A stretch of 64,000 bases of DNA, from contig NZ_WMEU01000004.1 in NCBI RefSeq assembly GCF_009856295.1, positions 1-64,000 of the forward strand, read 5' to 3'. Positions 17,915-29,141 of the stretch are shown here, one piece after another. The position numbers and the translations under genes are program-made. The notes beneath the pieces were generated by a model, which saw only the letters and a list, made by a program, of their open reading frames with translations, was not told the origin of the DNA and ran no database searches. Positions within the stretch are counted from its first letter, which is position 1, and the number at the start of each line of letters is the position of its first letter. The stretch is from Pontibacillus yanchengensis. Lineage in GTDB: Bacteria; Bacillota; Bacilli; Bacillales; BH030062.

Positions 17915-17927
17915 GAGTTGGTTTTTT
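17898..17927 (+). terminator. Terminator overlapping the transporter stop
   Basis: A perfect 8-bp stem CCAACTCC / GGAGTTGG (17898-17905, 17914-17921) is followed by six T. The stop codon TAG is in the loop and stem, so the hairpin starts inside the reading frame. Confidence 0.9.
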
Positions 17928-17931
17928 GTTT

Positions 17932-17985
17932 AAGTAAAGATGTATAAGTTCTGGCTCTTACTTGCCCAGATTTAGAGACTTCATT
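17932..17985 (+). repeat. Family A repeat, end fragment A4
   Basis: AGTAAAGATGTATAAGTTCTGGCTCTTAC matches the first 30 or so bases of full copies A10 and A11, then similarity fades. Sense strand is plus, the same as yhhQ. The fragment is too short to fold like the full element. Confidence 0.55.
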
Positions 17986-18065
17986 ATTTATTTATGTAAA
18001 TATTTTGAAACTTTTTCCCACGGTGACTCGTATGGATATGAAAGTGTCGATGATGGAGGTTTGTA

Positions 18066-18668
18066 ATGAAAGAAATGATTGGGAATGATACGAGAAAACC
18101 GATGAAAATTATGTTCATTGTGATGGTGTTTATTAGTAGCTTCATCCTACCTTTTGTATTCATTATTATATTTCAGGACATCCTTTTCTTTTCCGAATCA
18201 CAATGGTTTTTTAATGCACCATTCCTTTCTTATGTACTTTTGATTGGAGGGATGATGTTACTTGCCATTTTGTTATCCGTCGATGAGTTTATAAAGTCTA
18301 AAAGAAATGATCGGGATCTTAAAACAGGACCATGGATGGTATTTCTTTCCGTCGCACTGTCCTCCCTTTGCTTTGTACTTGGAATTTTTCATTATTACTA
18401 TTTCGATGACGAAGGATTGCATTTTAATCAAGTAACTTCTCTCCAAGAACTAGACGTGCAATGGAACGAAATAGATGAAGTGATCCAAGTGACTACAAGG
18501 GAAAATAATATGGAAGTCTACAAAGAGCATATATTCATAACAAAAGATGGCTTACAATTGATCATCCCACATAATTATGACTTCATGATGAACAGGAAAA
18601 AAATCATTACCCTCGCGGAAAACAATGGTGCTAGGATATCGGAGCAGTTTGTGGAGCCAAGCTCTTGA
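18066..18668 (+). CDS. Hypothetical membrane protein
   Basis: Not recognised. 200 aa, three membrane segments (about 15-37, 52-73, 91-109), then a soluble C-terminal part starting HYYYFDDEGLHFNQVTSLQELDVQWNEIDEV. The phrase order, with a tyrosine/aspartate turn before an EGLHF strand and later IFITKDGLQLIIPH, recalls bacterial PH-like domains of membrane proteins; this is a weak inference. GGAGG precedes the ATG. It stands alone between the queF operon and tRNA-Arg. Confidence 0.7.
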   Translation: MKEMIGNDTRKPMKIMFIVMVFISSFILPFVFIIIFQDILFFSESQWFFNAPFLSYVLLIGGMMLLAILLSVDEFIKSKRNDRDLKTGPWMVFLSVALSSLCFVLGIFHYYYFDDEGLHFNQVTSLQELDVQWNEIDEVIQVTTRENNMEVYKEHIFITKDGLQLIIPHNYDFMMNRKKIITLAENNGARISEQFVEPSS

Positions 18669-18690
18669 ATAAAATTTCAATTGAATTAAA

Positions 18691-18722
18691 AAAGGAACTT
18701 CCTGAAATGGAAGTTCCTTTTT
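18691..18722. terminator. Bidirectional terminator
   Basis: A perfect 12-bp stem with arms 18691-18702 and 18709-18720 around GGAACTTCC, flanked by A and T runs. It serves the membrane protein gene on plus and tRNA-Arg on minus. Confidence 0.9.
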
Positions 18723-18746
18723 TAATTTAAGAAAACTTTATTTGAA

Positions 18747-18819
18747 CGGCCCCGGCAGGATTCGAACCTGCGACACAAGGTTTAGGAAACCTATGCTCTA
18801 TCCCCTGAGCTACGGGGCC
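18747..18819 (-). tRNA. tRNA-Arg (anticodon CCT)
   Basis: The 73-nt cloverleaf on the minus strand has acceptor GGCCCCG / CGGGGCC, D stem GCTC/GAGC, anticodon loop TTCCTAA (CCT, reading AGG), and T loop TTCGAAT. CCA is not encoded. The gene stands alone, with its own promoter and terminator. Confidence 0.95.
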
Positions 18820-18842
18820 AAGATGGAAAAACGTGTGTATTT

Positions 18843-18871
18843 ATAGTATTAAAAAATAGTTGATTTGGCAA
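18843..18871 (-). promoter_or_regulatory. Promoter of tRNA-Arg
   Basis: The minus strand has TTGCCA (18866-18871), a 17-nt spacer and TACTAT (18843-18848), 24 nt before the tRNA 5' end. Confidence 0.7.
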
Positions 18872-19054
18872 GCCTAAAAGTCCGGGATACTGGGATTTTC
18901 ACACGAATAGTTATACATGATAGGAAACATTTCTCTACAAATCGAAACAATTTTCGAGTTCTAATCCTGTTACTTCGTAGGTTCTATTATGATAAAATAT
19001 AATTTGTCTGTCAGAACGTATAGTATTTTGACTGTTTGTGAAGGAGGAGGAGAA

Positions 19055-19696
19055 ATGGGACAAACGCCTTTTATCGCAGTAGAAGGACCTATTGGTGTAG
19101 GAAAAACATCCCTAGCGAAAAAACTTGCCTCCCAATTTCAATATACCTTATTAAAAGAAATCGTGGAGGAGAACCCGTTTCTCGGTAAGTTTTATGATGA
19201 TATTGAAGAGTGGAGTTTTCAAACGGAAATGTTTTTCCTTTGCAATCGATACAAGCAGCTTGAGGATATCGAGAATAAATATTTAGCCAATCACCAGGCT
19301 GTTGTTTCTGATTATCATATTTCGAAAAACTTAATTTTTGCTGAACGTACCTTAAAGCAGCATCAATTTAATAAGTACGTCCAAATTTATGATATTTTGA
19401 CAAACGACATGCCTCGTCCAAATATGATTATTTATTTACATGCCAGCTTGGACACACTACTTGATCGTATTCGTATGCGCGGTCGAGAAGTCGAGCAAAA
19501 TATTCAAGAGAGCTACCTAAAACAACTTGCTGAAGACTATGAATTGTTTATGGAGAAATTTGAGCGTGAGCATCCAGATGTTCCTGTTATTCGATTTAAC
19601 GGAGATAACTTGGATTTCATCAAACATCAAGATGATTTGGATTATATGATTGAAACGATACAGAACCATTTTGAAAAAGGGGAAGTTATAAAATGA
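19055..19696 (+). CDS. dgk: Deoxyguanosine kinase
   Basis: 213 aa from the ATG at 19055 after GGAGGAGGAGAA; a longer frame from 18989 lacks a ribosome site. It phosphorylates deoxyguanosine for salvage. The P loop is GPIGVGKTS (11-19), followed by EIVEENPFL, FFLCNRYKQLE and SDYHISKNLIFAERTL, closest to B. subtilis Dgk rather than Dck. The stop overlaps the dck start by 4 nt (ATGA), so the two are translationally coupled. Confidence 0.93.
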   Translation: MGQTPFIAVEGPIGVGKTSLAKKLASQFQYTLLKEIVEENPFLGKFYDDIEEWSFQTEMFFLCNRYKQLEDIENKYLANHQAVVSDYHISKNLIFAERTLKQHQFNKYVQIYDILTNDMPRPNMIIYLHASLDTLLDRIRMRGREVEQNIQESYLKQLAEDYELFMEKFEREHPDVPVIRFNGDNLDFIKHQDDLDYMIETIQNHFEKGEVIK

Positions 19697-20373
19697 GCCG
19701 AAGAGATCAGTACGGTATCCCGCACGATTCTGTTATTACGATTGCTGGGACAGTAGGTGTCGGAAAGTCTACGATGACAAATGCACTAGCGAATGCATTA
19801 CAATTTCGTACCTCCTTTGAAAAAGTCGAAAAAAACCCTTATTTAGATAAATTCTACAATGACTTCGAACGTTGGAGTTTTCATTTACAAGTCTATTTCC
19901 TAGCAGAACGTTTCAAAGAACAAAAGAAAATCTTTGAATACGGTGGAGGATTCATTCAAGACCGTTCCATATATGAAGATACTGGTATTTTTGCGAAAAT
20001 GCATTATGAAAAAGGTACGATGAATGAAGTTGATTATAACACGTACACGAATCTATTCGATGCCATGGTCATGACCCCCTATTTTCCGCATCCGGACTTA
20101 TTAATTTATCTTGAAGGGTCATTTGACGACATTTATGACCGTATCAAGGAACGCGGTCGTCCAATGGAACAACAAACACCAATGGAATACTGGGAAGAGA
20201 TGTACAATCGTTATGAGAACTGGATTGATAACTTTAACGCTTGTCCTGTGCTTCGTCTAAATATTGCCGATTACGACGTACTCAATGATGAAGAATCCAT
20301 TGAGCCCATTCTAGAAAAAATCGGCCATTTCATCCAACAATCCCGCAAATGGAGATCTCGTCAACTAACGTAA
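19693..20373 (+). CDS. dck: Deoxyadenosine/deoxycytidine kinase
   Basis: 226 aa. P loop GTVGVGKST (19-27), then WSFHLQVYFLAERFKEQK, FIQDRSIYEDTGIFAKM and the lid RIKERGRPMEQQ. This pattern matches B. subtilis Dck, which phosphorylates dAdo and dCyd. It forms an operon with dgk; in B. subtilis the pair is adjacent too. Confidence 0.93.
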   Translation: MSRRDQYGIPHDSVITIAGTVGVGKSTMTNALANALQFRTSFEKVEKNPYLDKFYNDFERWSFHLQVYFLAERFKEQKKIFEYGGGFIQDRSIYEDTGIFAKMHYEKGTMNEVDYNTYTNLFDAMVMTPYFPHPDLLIYLEGSFDDIYDRIKERGRPMEQQTPMEYWEEMYNRYENWIDNFNACPVLRLNIADYDVLNDEESIEPILEKIGHFIQQSRKWRSRQLT

Positions 20374-20402
20374 AACGGTAGGCATACGCCTACCGTTTTT
20401 TC
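20372..20402 (+). terminator. Terminator of dgk-dck
   Basis: A perfect stem AAAACGGTAGGC / GCCTACCGTTTT around a 4-nt ATAC loop, with a run of six T. It begins at the dck stop codon. Confidence 0.92.
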
Positions 20403-20449
20403 ATGAGATTTATTATTTAATCTGAATTATAGGGTATAAATTATTATTC

Positions 20450-20978
20450 AACAATCGAGGCATAATCTTGAAGACTTGAAATTGAGATAAATTTGGTAAT
20501 CGCACAGAAAGAGCGATGTACCCGTAGATTTAGTTAGAATAAAGGCGGTGGGACTATATATTTCATGCTTTGCAGAACAACCAAGATATCTTTTAATAAA
20601 ATGTGTTTTGTCACAAAAAGATATGTATTTGCCTAACGAAGAACGTATATCATTTGTGTACACCCACAACAAATGGCGATGTTTCCGTTAAACCAAACGA
20701 ATGCAAAGATGGGCCTGGAAATGGCGAGACTCCCGCGGAAAAACGGATGTGTCGAGACCCCACAGGGCCGCATTTTGGCCCGAGGAGACGAATCGATCCA
20801 GATGAAGTTCGACTCAAACCGTCACATCGTGTGACAACGTCGAACGACCTTACATCCTGTAGGACCGCAGGAAAGCGAGCTATTTCCAGGCCCAACTTTT
20901 CTCTAAATAATACAACGGAAACATTTCTCTTACCCAGATTATCTCGAATTCAGGTCTTCAAGATAATGGGGCTATTAC
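20450..20978. mobile_element. Family B nested inverted-repeat element, copy B1
   Basis: The ends are imperfect inverted repeats of about 30 bp: CATAATCTTGAAGACTTG at 20461 and CAGGTCTTCAAGATAATGG at 20951, continuing inward to AGATAA and TTATCT. An inner core at 20711-20893 has its own inverted ends, GGGCCTGGAAAT and ATTTCCAGGCCC. Homologous to copy B2 at 44.2 kb. No transposase is encoded, so it is MITE-like or REP-like. Fills most of the gap between dck and tRNA-Ser. Confidence 0.7.
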
Positions 20979-21065
20979 AAAAGAAGACTTCACAATAATA
21001 TCCCTCCCTTTTCCAAACTAAATAACATCAATGTTTACGATTTTCATCTATTAAAAAAGACCATA

Positions 21066-21096
21066 AAAAAGCATCCTAACTGAGTTAGGATGCTTT
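21066..21096 (-). terminator. Terminator of tRNA-Ser
   Basis: A 13-bp stem AAAGCATCCTAAC / GTTAGGATGCTTT (21068-21080, 21084-21096) followed on minus by six T in total. Confidence 0.88.
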
Positions 21097-21171
21097 ATCT
21101 ATGCTCACGTGAAAAAATCGTTACATGGTAACGATCCTTCAATCTCCAATTTTTACGCGCATAAAAAATGG

Positions 21172-21261
21172 CGGAGGAGGAGGGATTCGAACCCCCGCGG
21201 GGCGTTAACCCCCTGGCGGTTTTCAAGACCGCTCCCTTCAGCCGAACTTGGGTACTCCTCC
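21172..21261 (-). tRNA. tRNA-Ser (anticodon TGA)
   Basis: A 90-nt class II tRNA on the minus strand. Acceptor GGAGGAG / CTCCTCC, anticodon stem GCGGT/ACCGC with loop CTTGAAA (TGA), a long GC-rich variable arm and T loop TTCGAAT. CCA is not encoded. Position next to serS and dck/dgk is as in B. subtilis. Confidence 0.95.
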
Positions 21262-21276
21262 GTGACGACAAATACT

Positions 21277-21305
21277 AATATATCATGGTTCCCTATGAGT
21301 GTCAA
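21277..21305 (-). promoter_or_regulatory. Promoter of tRNA-Ser
   Basis: The minus strand carries TTGACA (21300-21305), a 17-nt spacer and TATATT (21277-21282), 16 nt before the tRNA 5' end. Confidence 0.85.
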
Positions 21306-21421
21306 CAAAATCTCAACTTTTTCTACAAAATTCATGAAAATCATTACTTTTTCCCCTACAAAATGTGACAAGCTTTCGATATGATAAATAAGTACATAAA
21401 GACTTAAAGGAGACGATATTC

Positions 21422-22048
21422 ATGAAAAATCGTATTATATTGCTATTTATCTTCATTCCAACCTTACTATTAGTTGCGTGTCAGCAAGAAGAGACTTCTA
21501 ATCAAGAAGAAAGCAAAAAACAGCAAGAATCAAGTGACACCACAGATGATTCTACAGAAAAAGAAACTACAAATCAATCCCAAAATGAATCAGAAAGTGA
21601 AAAATCCTCTACGACCGAATCTTCAAACACAAAAGAAAAGGCAGAAGAGTCTTCCTCTACCCAAAACGAGCCTACTCTCTTATCTGAAGAGGAAATCACA
21701 GTCCAGTCATTAAAAGAAAAGCTTTCACTCGAAATGACTGCAAAAGAAGTGAAACAACTATTAGGTGAGCCTTCTCAAAAGGTACAAGGAGCAAAAGATG
21801 GCACTCCTATGTTACGGTATGATTTAAAAACAACGGAAGGATATTCATTCGAAGACCCAAACGGGATGGATTCGATTGATATGGAAGGTTTTCAAAATAA
21901 ACAAGTAGAAATGATCGTGTTTGTGGACATACCAGATGATACTGTCTCCCGCTATTCCATTCAATATTGGGATGAAGAGGGACATGCTAAAGTCTATATG
22001 AAGTCTCCTGACTACGAAAAGACAGATGATATGGGGTTATCATCCTAA
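21422..22048 (+). CDS. Putative lipoprotein with SmpA-like C-terminal domain
   Basis: 208 aa. A lipoprotein signal with LLLVAC, lipidated Cys20, is followed by a linker of about 60 residues made almost only of E, S, Q, T, N and K. The C-terminal domain (about 95-208) has SLEMTAKEVKQLLGEPSQKVQG, typical of the SmpA/BLIP-like fold. Function unknown. The acidic low-complexity linker is common in surface proteins of salt-adapted Bacillaceae. AAAGGAG precedes the ATG. Convergent with serS. Confidence 0.8.
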   Translation: MKNRIILLFIFIPTLLLVACQQEETSNQEESKKQQESSDTTDDSTEKETTNQSQNESESEKSSTTESSNTKEKAEESSSTQNEPTLLSEEEITVQSLKEKLSLEMTAKEVKQLLGEPSQKVQGAKDGTPMLRYDLKTTEGYSFEDPNGMDSIDMEGFQNKQVEMIVFVDIPDDTVSRYSIQYWDEEGHAKVYMKSPDYEKTDDMGLSS

Positions 22049-22108
22049 AATAAAATCATTGCTACAAGACTAGTCTTGGTATCTTTAGTTGTTTACTTCA
22101 AACAAAAC

Positions 22109-22149
22109 AAAGCCGTTACGCTTCGGATCCGAAGCGTAACGGCTTTTTA
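22109..22149. terminator. Bidirectional terminator between the lipoprotein gene and serS
   Basis: A perfect 38-bp palindrome (22109-22146), arms of 19 bp starting AAAGCCGTTACGCTTCG, meeting at GGATCC, with T runs on both strands. Confidence 0.92.
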
Positions 22150-22158
22150 CATAACTAT

Positions 22159-23630
<1,472 letters not shown>

Positions 23631-23649
23631 TTATAATTTCCTAGACAAT

Positions 23650-23912
23650 AAAAAACTCTCGTCCCCTAAAGAAAGGGACGAGAGTGATATATTCCCGCGA
23701 TGCCACCCTGATTGAAGGTACAGATACTTGTACCTTCCGGCTCACTTCAATAGTAACGGTGCGTTGCACCGGATATGCTTACTGTTTGTTCGGCATATCA
23801 GCTCAAGGATGGATTCACAAAATCCTTCACTGGTTCACAGCGACCACCAGCTCTCTTAAGAAGGGAGTTTTGCTACTAGTTCCTGTCATCACGTTTCGTA
23901 TGCTAGTTGTGT
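23650..23912 (-). promoter_or_regulatory. T-box riboswitch (serine) of serS
   Basis: On the minus strand the T-box sequence AGGGTGGCATCGCG is at 23696-23709, followed by a terminator (23651-23665 with 23674-23685 stem, T run). Upstream, GTGAATCCATCCTTGAGC gives the specifier loop with TCC (23821-23823), a serine codon. Uncharged tRNA-Ser should bind and favour antitermination. The leader is about 260 nt. Confidence 0.93.
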
Positions 23913-23916
23913 TTAT

Positions 23917-23945
23917 ACAATAGCGAATTTTTTAGGAAGAAGCAA
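23917..23945 (-). promoter_or_regulatory. Promoter of the serS T-box transcript
   Basis: The minus strand has TTGCTT (23940-23945), a 17-nt spacer and TATTGT (23917-23922). It overlaps the last codons and stop of pdxT. Confidence 0.65.
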
Positions 23946-24525
23946 GTGATTTCTTGGATTCTTCTACCATTTTAACAAAATGGCCTGTTAAACGGTGATC
24001 ATCAGTTAGTTCTGGATGGAATGCACATGCTAAGAAGTTGCCCTGTTGAGCGGCCACGATTTTGCTCTGATAGGTTGCTAAAACATTGGTTCCTTCACCT
24101 ACATCAACAATGTATGGAGCACGAATGAATACCGCTTCATATCCATCAGCTACACCAGAAATGTCTAACTCTACTTCAAAGCTTTCCCGTTGACGGCCAA
24201 AAGCATTTCGTTCCACTGTCATATCCATAAGAGCTAAATGATTGCTGTCCTGCCCTTGAATCCGTGTAGCAAGTAAGATTAATCCAGCACACGTTCCAAA
24301 TATCGGCTTTCCAGCTTCAGCAAATTGTTTTAATGGCTCAAAGAAATGATATTTGTCTATAAGGCGGCGCATCGTCGTGCTCTCCCCGCCAGGAATAATA
24401 AGACCATCCAACTCATCTAACTGTTCTGTACGCTTTACAACAATGCCTTCCACGCCATTCGCTTCGATTGAGCGAATATGCTCTCGTACAGCACCTTGTA
24501 AGCCTAATACACCTATTTTAATCAT
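23932..24525 (-). CDS. pdxT: Pyridoxal 5'-phosphate synthase, glutaminase subunit
   Basis: 197 aa class I glutamine amidotransferase that hydrolyses glutamine and channels ammonia to PdxS. It has GLQGAVREH at the start, PGGEST (45-50), nucleophile Cys79 in GTCAGL and the His/Glu pair in FHPELTDD. It follows pdxS by 54 nt on the same strand, forming the usual pdxST operon. Confidence 0.97.
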   Translation of the reverse strand: MIKIGVLGLQGAVREHIRSIEANGVEGIVVKRTEQLDELDGLIIPGGESTTMRRLIDKYHFFEPLKQFAEAGKPIFGTCAGLILLATRIQGQDSNHLALMDMTVERNAFGRQRESFEVELDISGVADGYEAVFIRAPYIVDVGEGTNVLATYQSKIVAAQQGNFLACAFHPELTDDHRLTGHFVKMVEESKKSLASS

Positions 24526-24579
24526 GATGCCATACTCCTTTAATGTCTAATCTGCTTGTTGACTAAACCGAGGATAATG

Positions 24580-25464
24580 TTACTGACTGCGATCTTGCAT
24601 ACGATCTTCAGCTGTCAGTGTATTCATTTCCATCCCCTTCATTGCAGTGCCAAGGCCTTTAGAAAGCTCACCGATTAGCTTGTAATCATCATAATGTGTA
24701 GTAGCTTCTACAATAGCTCTTGCAAACTGTTGAGGGTTATTAGATTTGAAAATACCAGAGCCTACGAATACACCATCAGCACCTAACTGCATCATAAGTG
24801 CAGCATCTGCTGGTGTTGCAATTCCACCCGCTGCAAAGTTAACAACTGGCAGGCGACCTTCTTCACGAATTTGAAGAAGCAGCTCATATGGTGCGCCAAT
24901 GTTTTTCGCGTAAGTCATAAGCTCGTCCTCAGACATACTTGACACCTGACGAATTTGTGATTGAACTTCACGCATGTGACGAACCGCTTCTACGATATTT
25001 CCTGTACCAGGTTCCCCTTTTGTACGAAGCATAGATGCTCCTTCGCCAATACGACGAGTCGCTTCACCAAGATCACGACAACCACAAACAAATGGTACTG
25101 TATAATCATTTTTTTTAATGTGGAATACTTCATCTGCAGGTGTTAATACTTCACTTTCATCAATGTAGTCTACTCCCATTGATTCGAGTACACGAGCTTC
25201 CACAACATGACCAATACGAGCTTTTGCCATGACTGGAATAGAGACAGCGTTCATAACTTCCTCTACAATCGTAGGATCAGCCATACGAGCTACGCCACCT
25301 GCTGCACGAATGTCAGCTGGTACACGCTCAAGCGCCATTACCGCTACTGCCCCTGCTTCTTCAGCAATCTTAGCTTGTTCGGCGTTTACGACATCCATAA
25401 TCACGCCGCCTTTTTGCATTTCTGCCATACCACGTTTCACACGATCTGTACCTGTTCTTGACAT
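24580..25464 (-). CDS. pdxS: Pyridoxal 5'-phosphate synthase, PdxS subunit
   Basis: 294 aa TIM-barrel enzyme that makes PLP from ribose 5-phosphate, glyceraldehyde 3-phosphate and ammonia. Strongly conserved stretches such as [36 protein letters not shown] and [20 protein letters not shown] are present, with the Schiff-base lysines in MAKARIGH and RTKGEPG. Twelve copies assemble with PdxT. Confidence 0.98.
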   Translation of the reverse strand: MSRTGTDRVKRGMAEMQKGGVIMDVVNAEQAKIAEEAGAVAVMALERVPADIRAAGGVARMADPTIVEEVMNAVSIPVMAKARIGHVVEARVLESMGVDYIDESEVLTPADEVFHIKKNDYTVPFVCGCRDLGEATRRIGEGASMLRTKGEPGTGNIVEAVRHMREVQSQIRQVSSMSEDELMTYAKNIGAPYELLLQIREEGRLPVVNFAAGGIATPADAALMMQLGADGVFVGSGIFKSNNPQQFARAIVEATTHYDDYKLIGELSKGLGTAMKGMEMNTLTAEDRMQDRSQ

Positions 25465-25584
25465 TCCATATTCCTCCCAATCCGATAATACTTTCTATTT
25501 AAGTCACATCCGACATGTTGGACGTTTTCTTCTAACCTTCATTGTATCGTATTCTAGACGAAATGCCTACCAAATAAATAAGGT

Positions 25585-26919
25585 TTAAAACCATCCTGTG
25601 ATGGTATCTGTAATGCTAGAGAAGATATCTCCAAAAAATCCACCAATAGCTCGTAATGTTAGTGAGAACCAGTTTGCTTTTTCTACGGCCGATTGCGTCA
25701 CAACATCTACTGCTTCTGCCTGTTTTCCGTTGTCCGTAATATAACCAAAATCATCTCCGCTATTCTTTAGCTTCATTGTTCCAATCTTTTCACCTTTTTC
25801 GATTGGAGCCGTGAGCTTATCATCTTTGTTGAATTTCGACTGGTCGAGTTCATAGTTGACACTATATTGATCTTCTGTACCTTTTTCAATCATCGTTTTG
25901 ATAGGTGCTGCAGATGCAACGTCTACTGAATCTTCTTTCCCTTTTGTTACAGGGTATGTAGATTTTCCTTCTATCTGATGATTAGCCGGGAACAATTCTT
26001 TTTGTTCAAACTGGTTAAAGCCAAAATCCATTAGTTTCCGTGTTTCTTCAAAACGCGCTTCTTTACTATCCGTTTTCATGACAACAGAAATAAATCGTTG
26101 GCCATTTCGTTCTGCTGTTCCTGTAAAGCAATAACCAGCTAAATCCGTCCAACCGGTTTTCATGCCATCCATACCTTCATATCCAAATTGAGCTAAATGT
26201 CCTGGCATACCAGGAAGCATCCAGTTCCAGTTTTGAATTTGTTGGTCTTCAAATTGTGTCGTTGTAATACTGGATATTTCTAAAGCTTGAGGGTAGTCAT
26301 TTGCTAAGTTATAGGCCAACAGAGCTGCTGAACGAGCTGATAAGAGGTTATCTGCATCAGGTTTCGTTCCTTCAGGATAATTATCACCCAAATCAGTATT
26401 GGAAAGACCTGTAGAGTTAACAAACTGAAAATCTGGTAACCCCATTTCTTTGGCCTTTTGATTCATCATTTTGACGAATTCACCTTCAGAGCCTGCTACT
26501 AATTCTGCTAAGGCAATCGTAGTAGCATTATCTGAGTTAATGGCCATTGCTTCATATAATTCTCGTACTGTATAATCTTTTTGTTGCTTTAACCCTACGC
26601 CTGAAAAACTAGAGTTAGCCGAAATATCATAGGGATAATCCGAAATTTGCGTCGTTGTATCCCAACTAATTTTACCTTCTTCAATTGCTTCAAGAACAAG
26701 GTACTCAGTCATCATTTTCGTCATACTTGCCGGAGGAAGAGCTAAATCAGCTTCTTTCTCAAATAAAATCTTGCCTGTCTCTGCATCTACTAGAATCGCA
26801 GATTTTGCTTGTACATCCACCGAAGCGGCTGAAACTTGGATTGGGCTGCCAATCATTGATGTGAATGTAACAAGCATCAACGTAAGTAGTAAAAAGGATG
26901 CTCTTAATCTATGTTTCAA
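25585..26919 (-). CDS. dacA: D-alanyl-D-alanine carboxypeptidase (PBP5-type)
   Basis: 444 aa from a TTG at 26919, placed 9 nt after GGAGG; an ATG at 26952 lies before that site. Signal peptide at 1-32 (cleavage after VSA-A). Active-site motifs S65-M-T-K68, S129-D-N and K254-T-G are intact. The C-terminal beta domain and a short amphipathic tail anchor the enzyme to the membrane. It trims stem pentapeptides of vegetative peptidoglycan. Position between guaB and pdxS matches B. subtilis. Confidence 0.95.
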   Translation of the reverse strand: MKHRLRASFLLLTLMLVTFTSMIGSPIQVSAASVDVQAKSAILVDAETGKILFEKEADLALPPASMTKMMTEYLVLEAIEEGKISWDTTTQISDYPYDISANSSFSGVGLKQQKDYTVRELYEAMAINSDNATTIALAELVAGSEGEFVKMMNQKAKEMGLPDFQFVNSTGLSNTDLGDNYPEGTKPDADNLLSARSAALLAYNLANDYPQALEISSITTTQFEDQQIQNWNWMLPGMPGHLAQFGYEGMDGMKTGWTDLAGYCFTGTAERNGQRFISVVMKTDSKEARFEETRKLMDFGFNQFEQKELFPANHQIEGKSTYPVTKGKEDSVDVASAAPIKTMIEKGTEDQYSVNYELDQSKFNKDDKLTAPIEKGEKIGTMKLKNSGDDFGYITDNGKQAEAVDVVTQSAVEKANWFSLTLRAIGGFFGDIFSSITDTITGWF

Positions 26920-27060
26920 TCCTCTCAACCTCCAAAAAATGTTTATGTGCATGAGGTTATTTTATCATAGGAAAGCACAGAATAGAAACAAGACTTTACA
27001 TCTGTATGACAAAAGTTGAATCGGTCTTGTAAAGAGTTTAGTTGGACATTCACTGACATT
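26920..27060. other. dacA upstream region
   Basis: No gene or strong promoter match is seen. It must hold the dacA promoter on the minus strand. The rest of the dacA-guaB gap is filled by two family A repeats and the guaB terminator. Confidence 0.4.
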
Positions 27061-27203
27061 GATAAGAAAACGCATACGCCCGTTTAGCGACGTATATGCT
27101 GTGTCTTTACACGACGTAGGTTAAGTTCTTTATTGGGAGGCGAGGGGAGCACTCTATTCGCTGAAGCTAGACATGTTAGCGCCAAAATTCATGCTTTCTT
27201 TAC
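27061..27203 (-). repeat. Family A repeat, copy A6
   Basis: Starts AAAACGCATACGCCCGTTTAG and ends CTATTCGCTGAAGCTAGACA with the tail CATGCTTTCTTTACTG. Sense strand is minus. It abuts copy A7 in tandem. Confidence 0.75.
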
Positions 27204-27206
27204 TGT

Positions 27207-27459
27207 GAACAAAAGCGTAAGCGCCCGGTTAGCGACGTACAAACTGCTGCCCACAGGAAGTGGGTTGGTTCGATGTTGCTGCGTGATGCAGCGGTCTTAA
27301 TCGAACCTCCTCTAAATACTTTCGAGATTAAGGAAACACGAAGAGCGCAAGCGTTCGATTTTGACTTATCGTAAGGAGGTGCAGGAAGTTTTCTAGTCGC
27401 TGGGCGCTGGAGTTGGACGTGGCCTCTATAACTTACTTAGTTATGCACAAGCCAACATT
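27207..27459 (-). repeat. Family A repeat, full-length copy A7
   Basis: About 250 bp. Terminal segments AAGCGCCCGGTTAGCGAC and GTCGCTGGGCGCTGG are nearly exact complements, giving a long closing stem. Inside is a hairpin GCTGCGTGATGCAGC flanked by TTCGAT and ATCGAA, then a second GAGCGCAAGCG motif. The outer parts are almost identical to A5. Sense strand is minus, downstream of dacA. Confidence 0.8.
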
Positions 27460-27482
27460 TTTATATTTTCCGCTAAACAATA

Positions 27483-27517
27483 AAAAAAGGTCAGGGAATC
27501 AATCCCTGCCTCCTTTT
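27483..27517 (-). terminator. Terminator of guaB
   Basis: A stem pairing AGG.CAGGGA with TCCCTG.CCT is followed on minus by seven T, 12 nt after the guaB stop. Confidence 0.85.
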
Positions 27518-27528
27518 CTTATCGTGTA

Positions 27529-29010
<1,482 letters not shown>

Positions 29011-29068
29011 TTAAATAATGTTCATGGTTTGTGAATAACTTGGTTACACTAAACGTAGGCTAACCAAT

Positions 29069-29097
29069 TATATATATTTTTACTAACAATACGACAA
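29069..29097 (-). promoter_or_regulatory. Possible guaB promoter
   Basis: The minus strand has TTGTCG (29092-29097), a 17-nt spacer and TATATA (29069-29074) in an AT-rich run. Other -10 registers in the run are possible. Confidence 0.5.
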
Positions 29098-29141
29098 TAA
29101 ACATGTATTTTCAACTGTTTTAAGGAAGTGATTAATAGACA

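Noticed and set aside
20603..20998. 131-aa reading frame on plus (and an 81-aa frame opposite) over element B1
   Set aside because: It lies inside the inverted-repeat element, has no ribosome site and an unnatural composition (many Arg, Pro, Thr); similar spurious frames occur over B2 at 44192-44618.
25585..26952. ATG at 26952 as dacA start
   Set aside because: It precedes the GGAGG site; the TTG at 26919 gives a normal signal peptide and family length.
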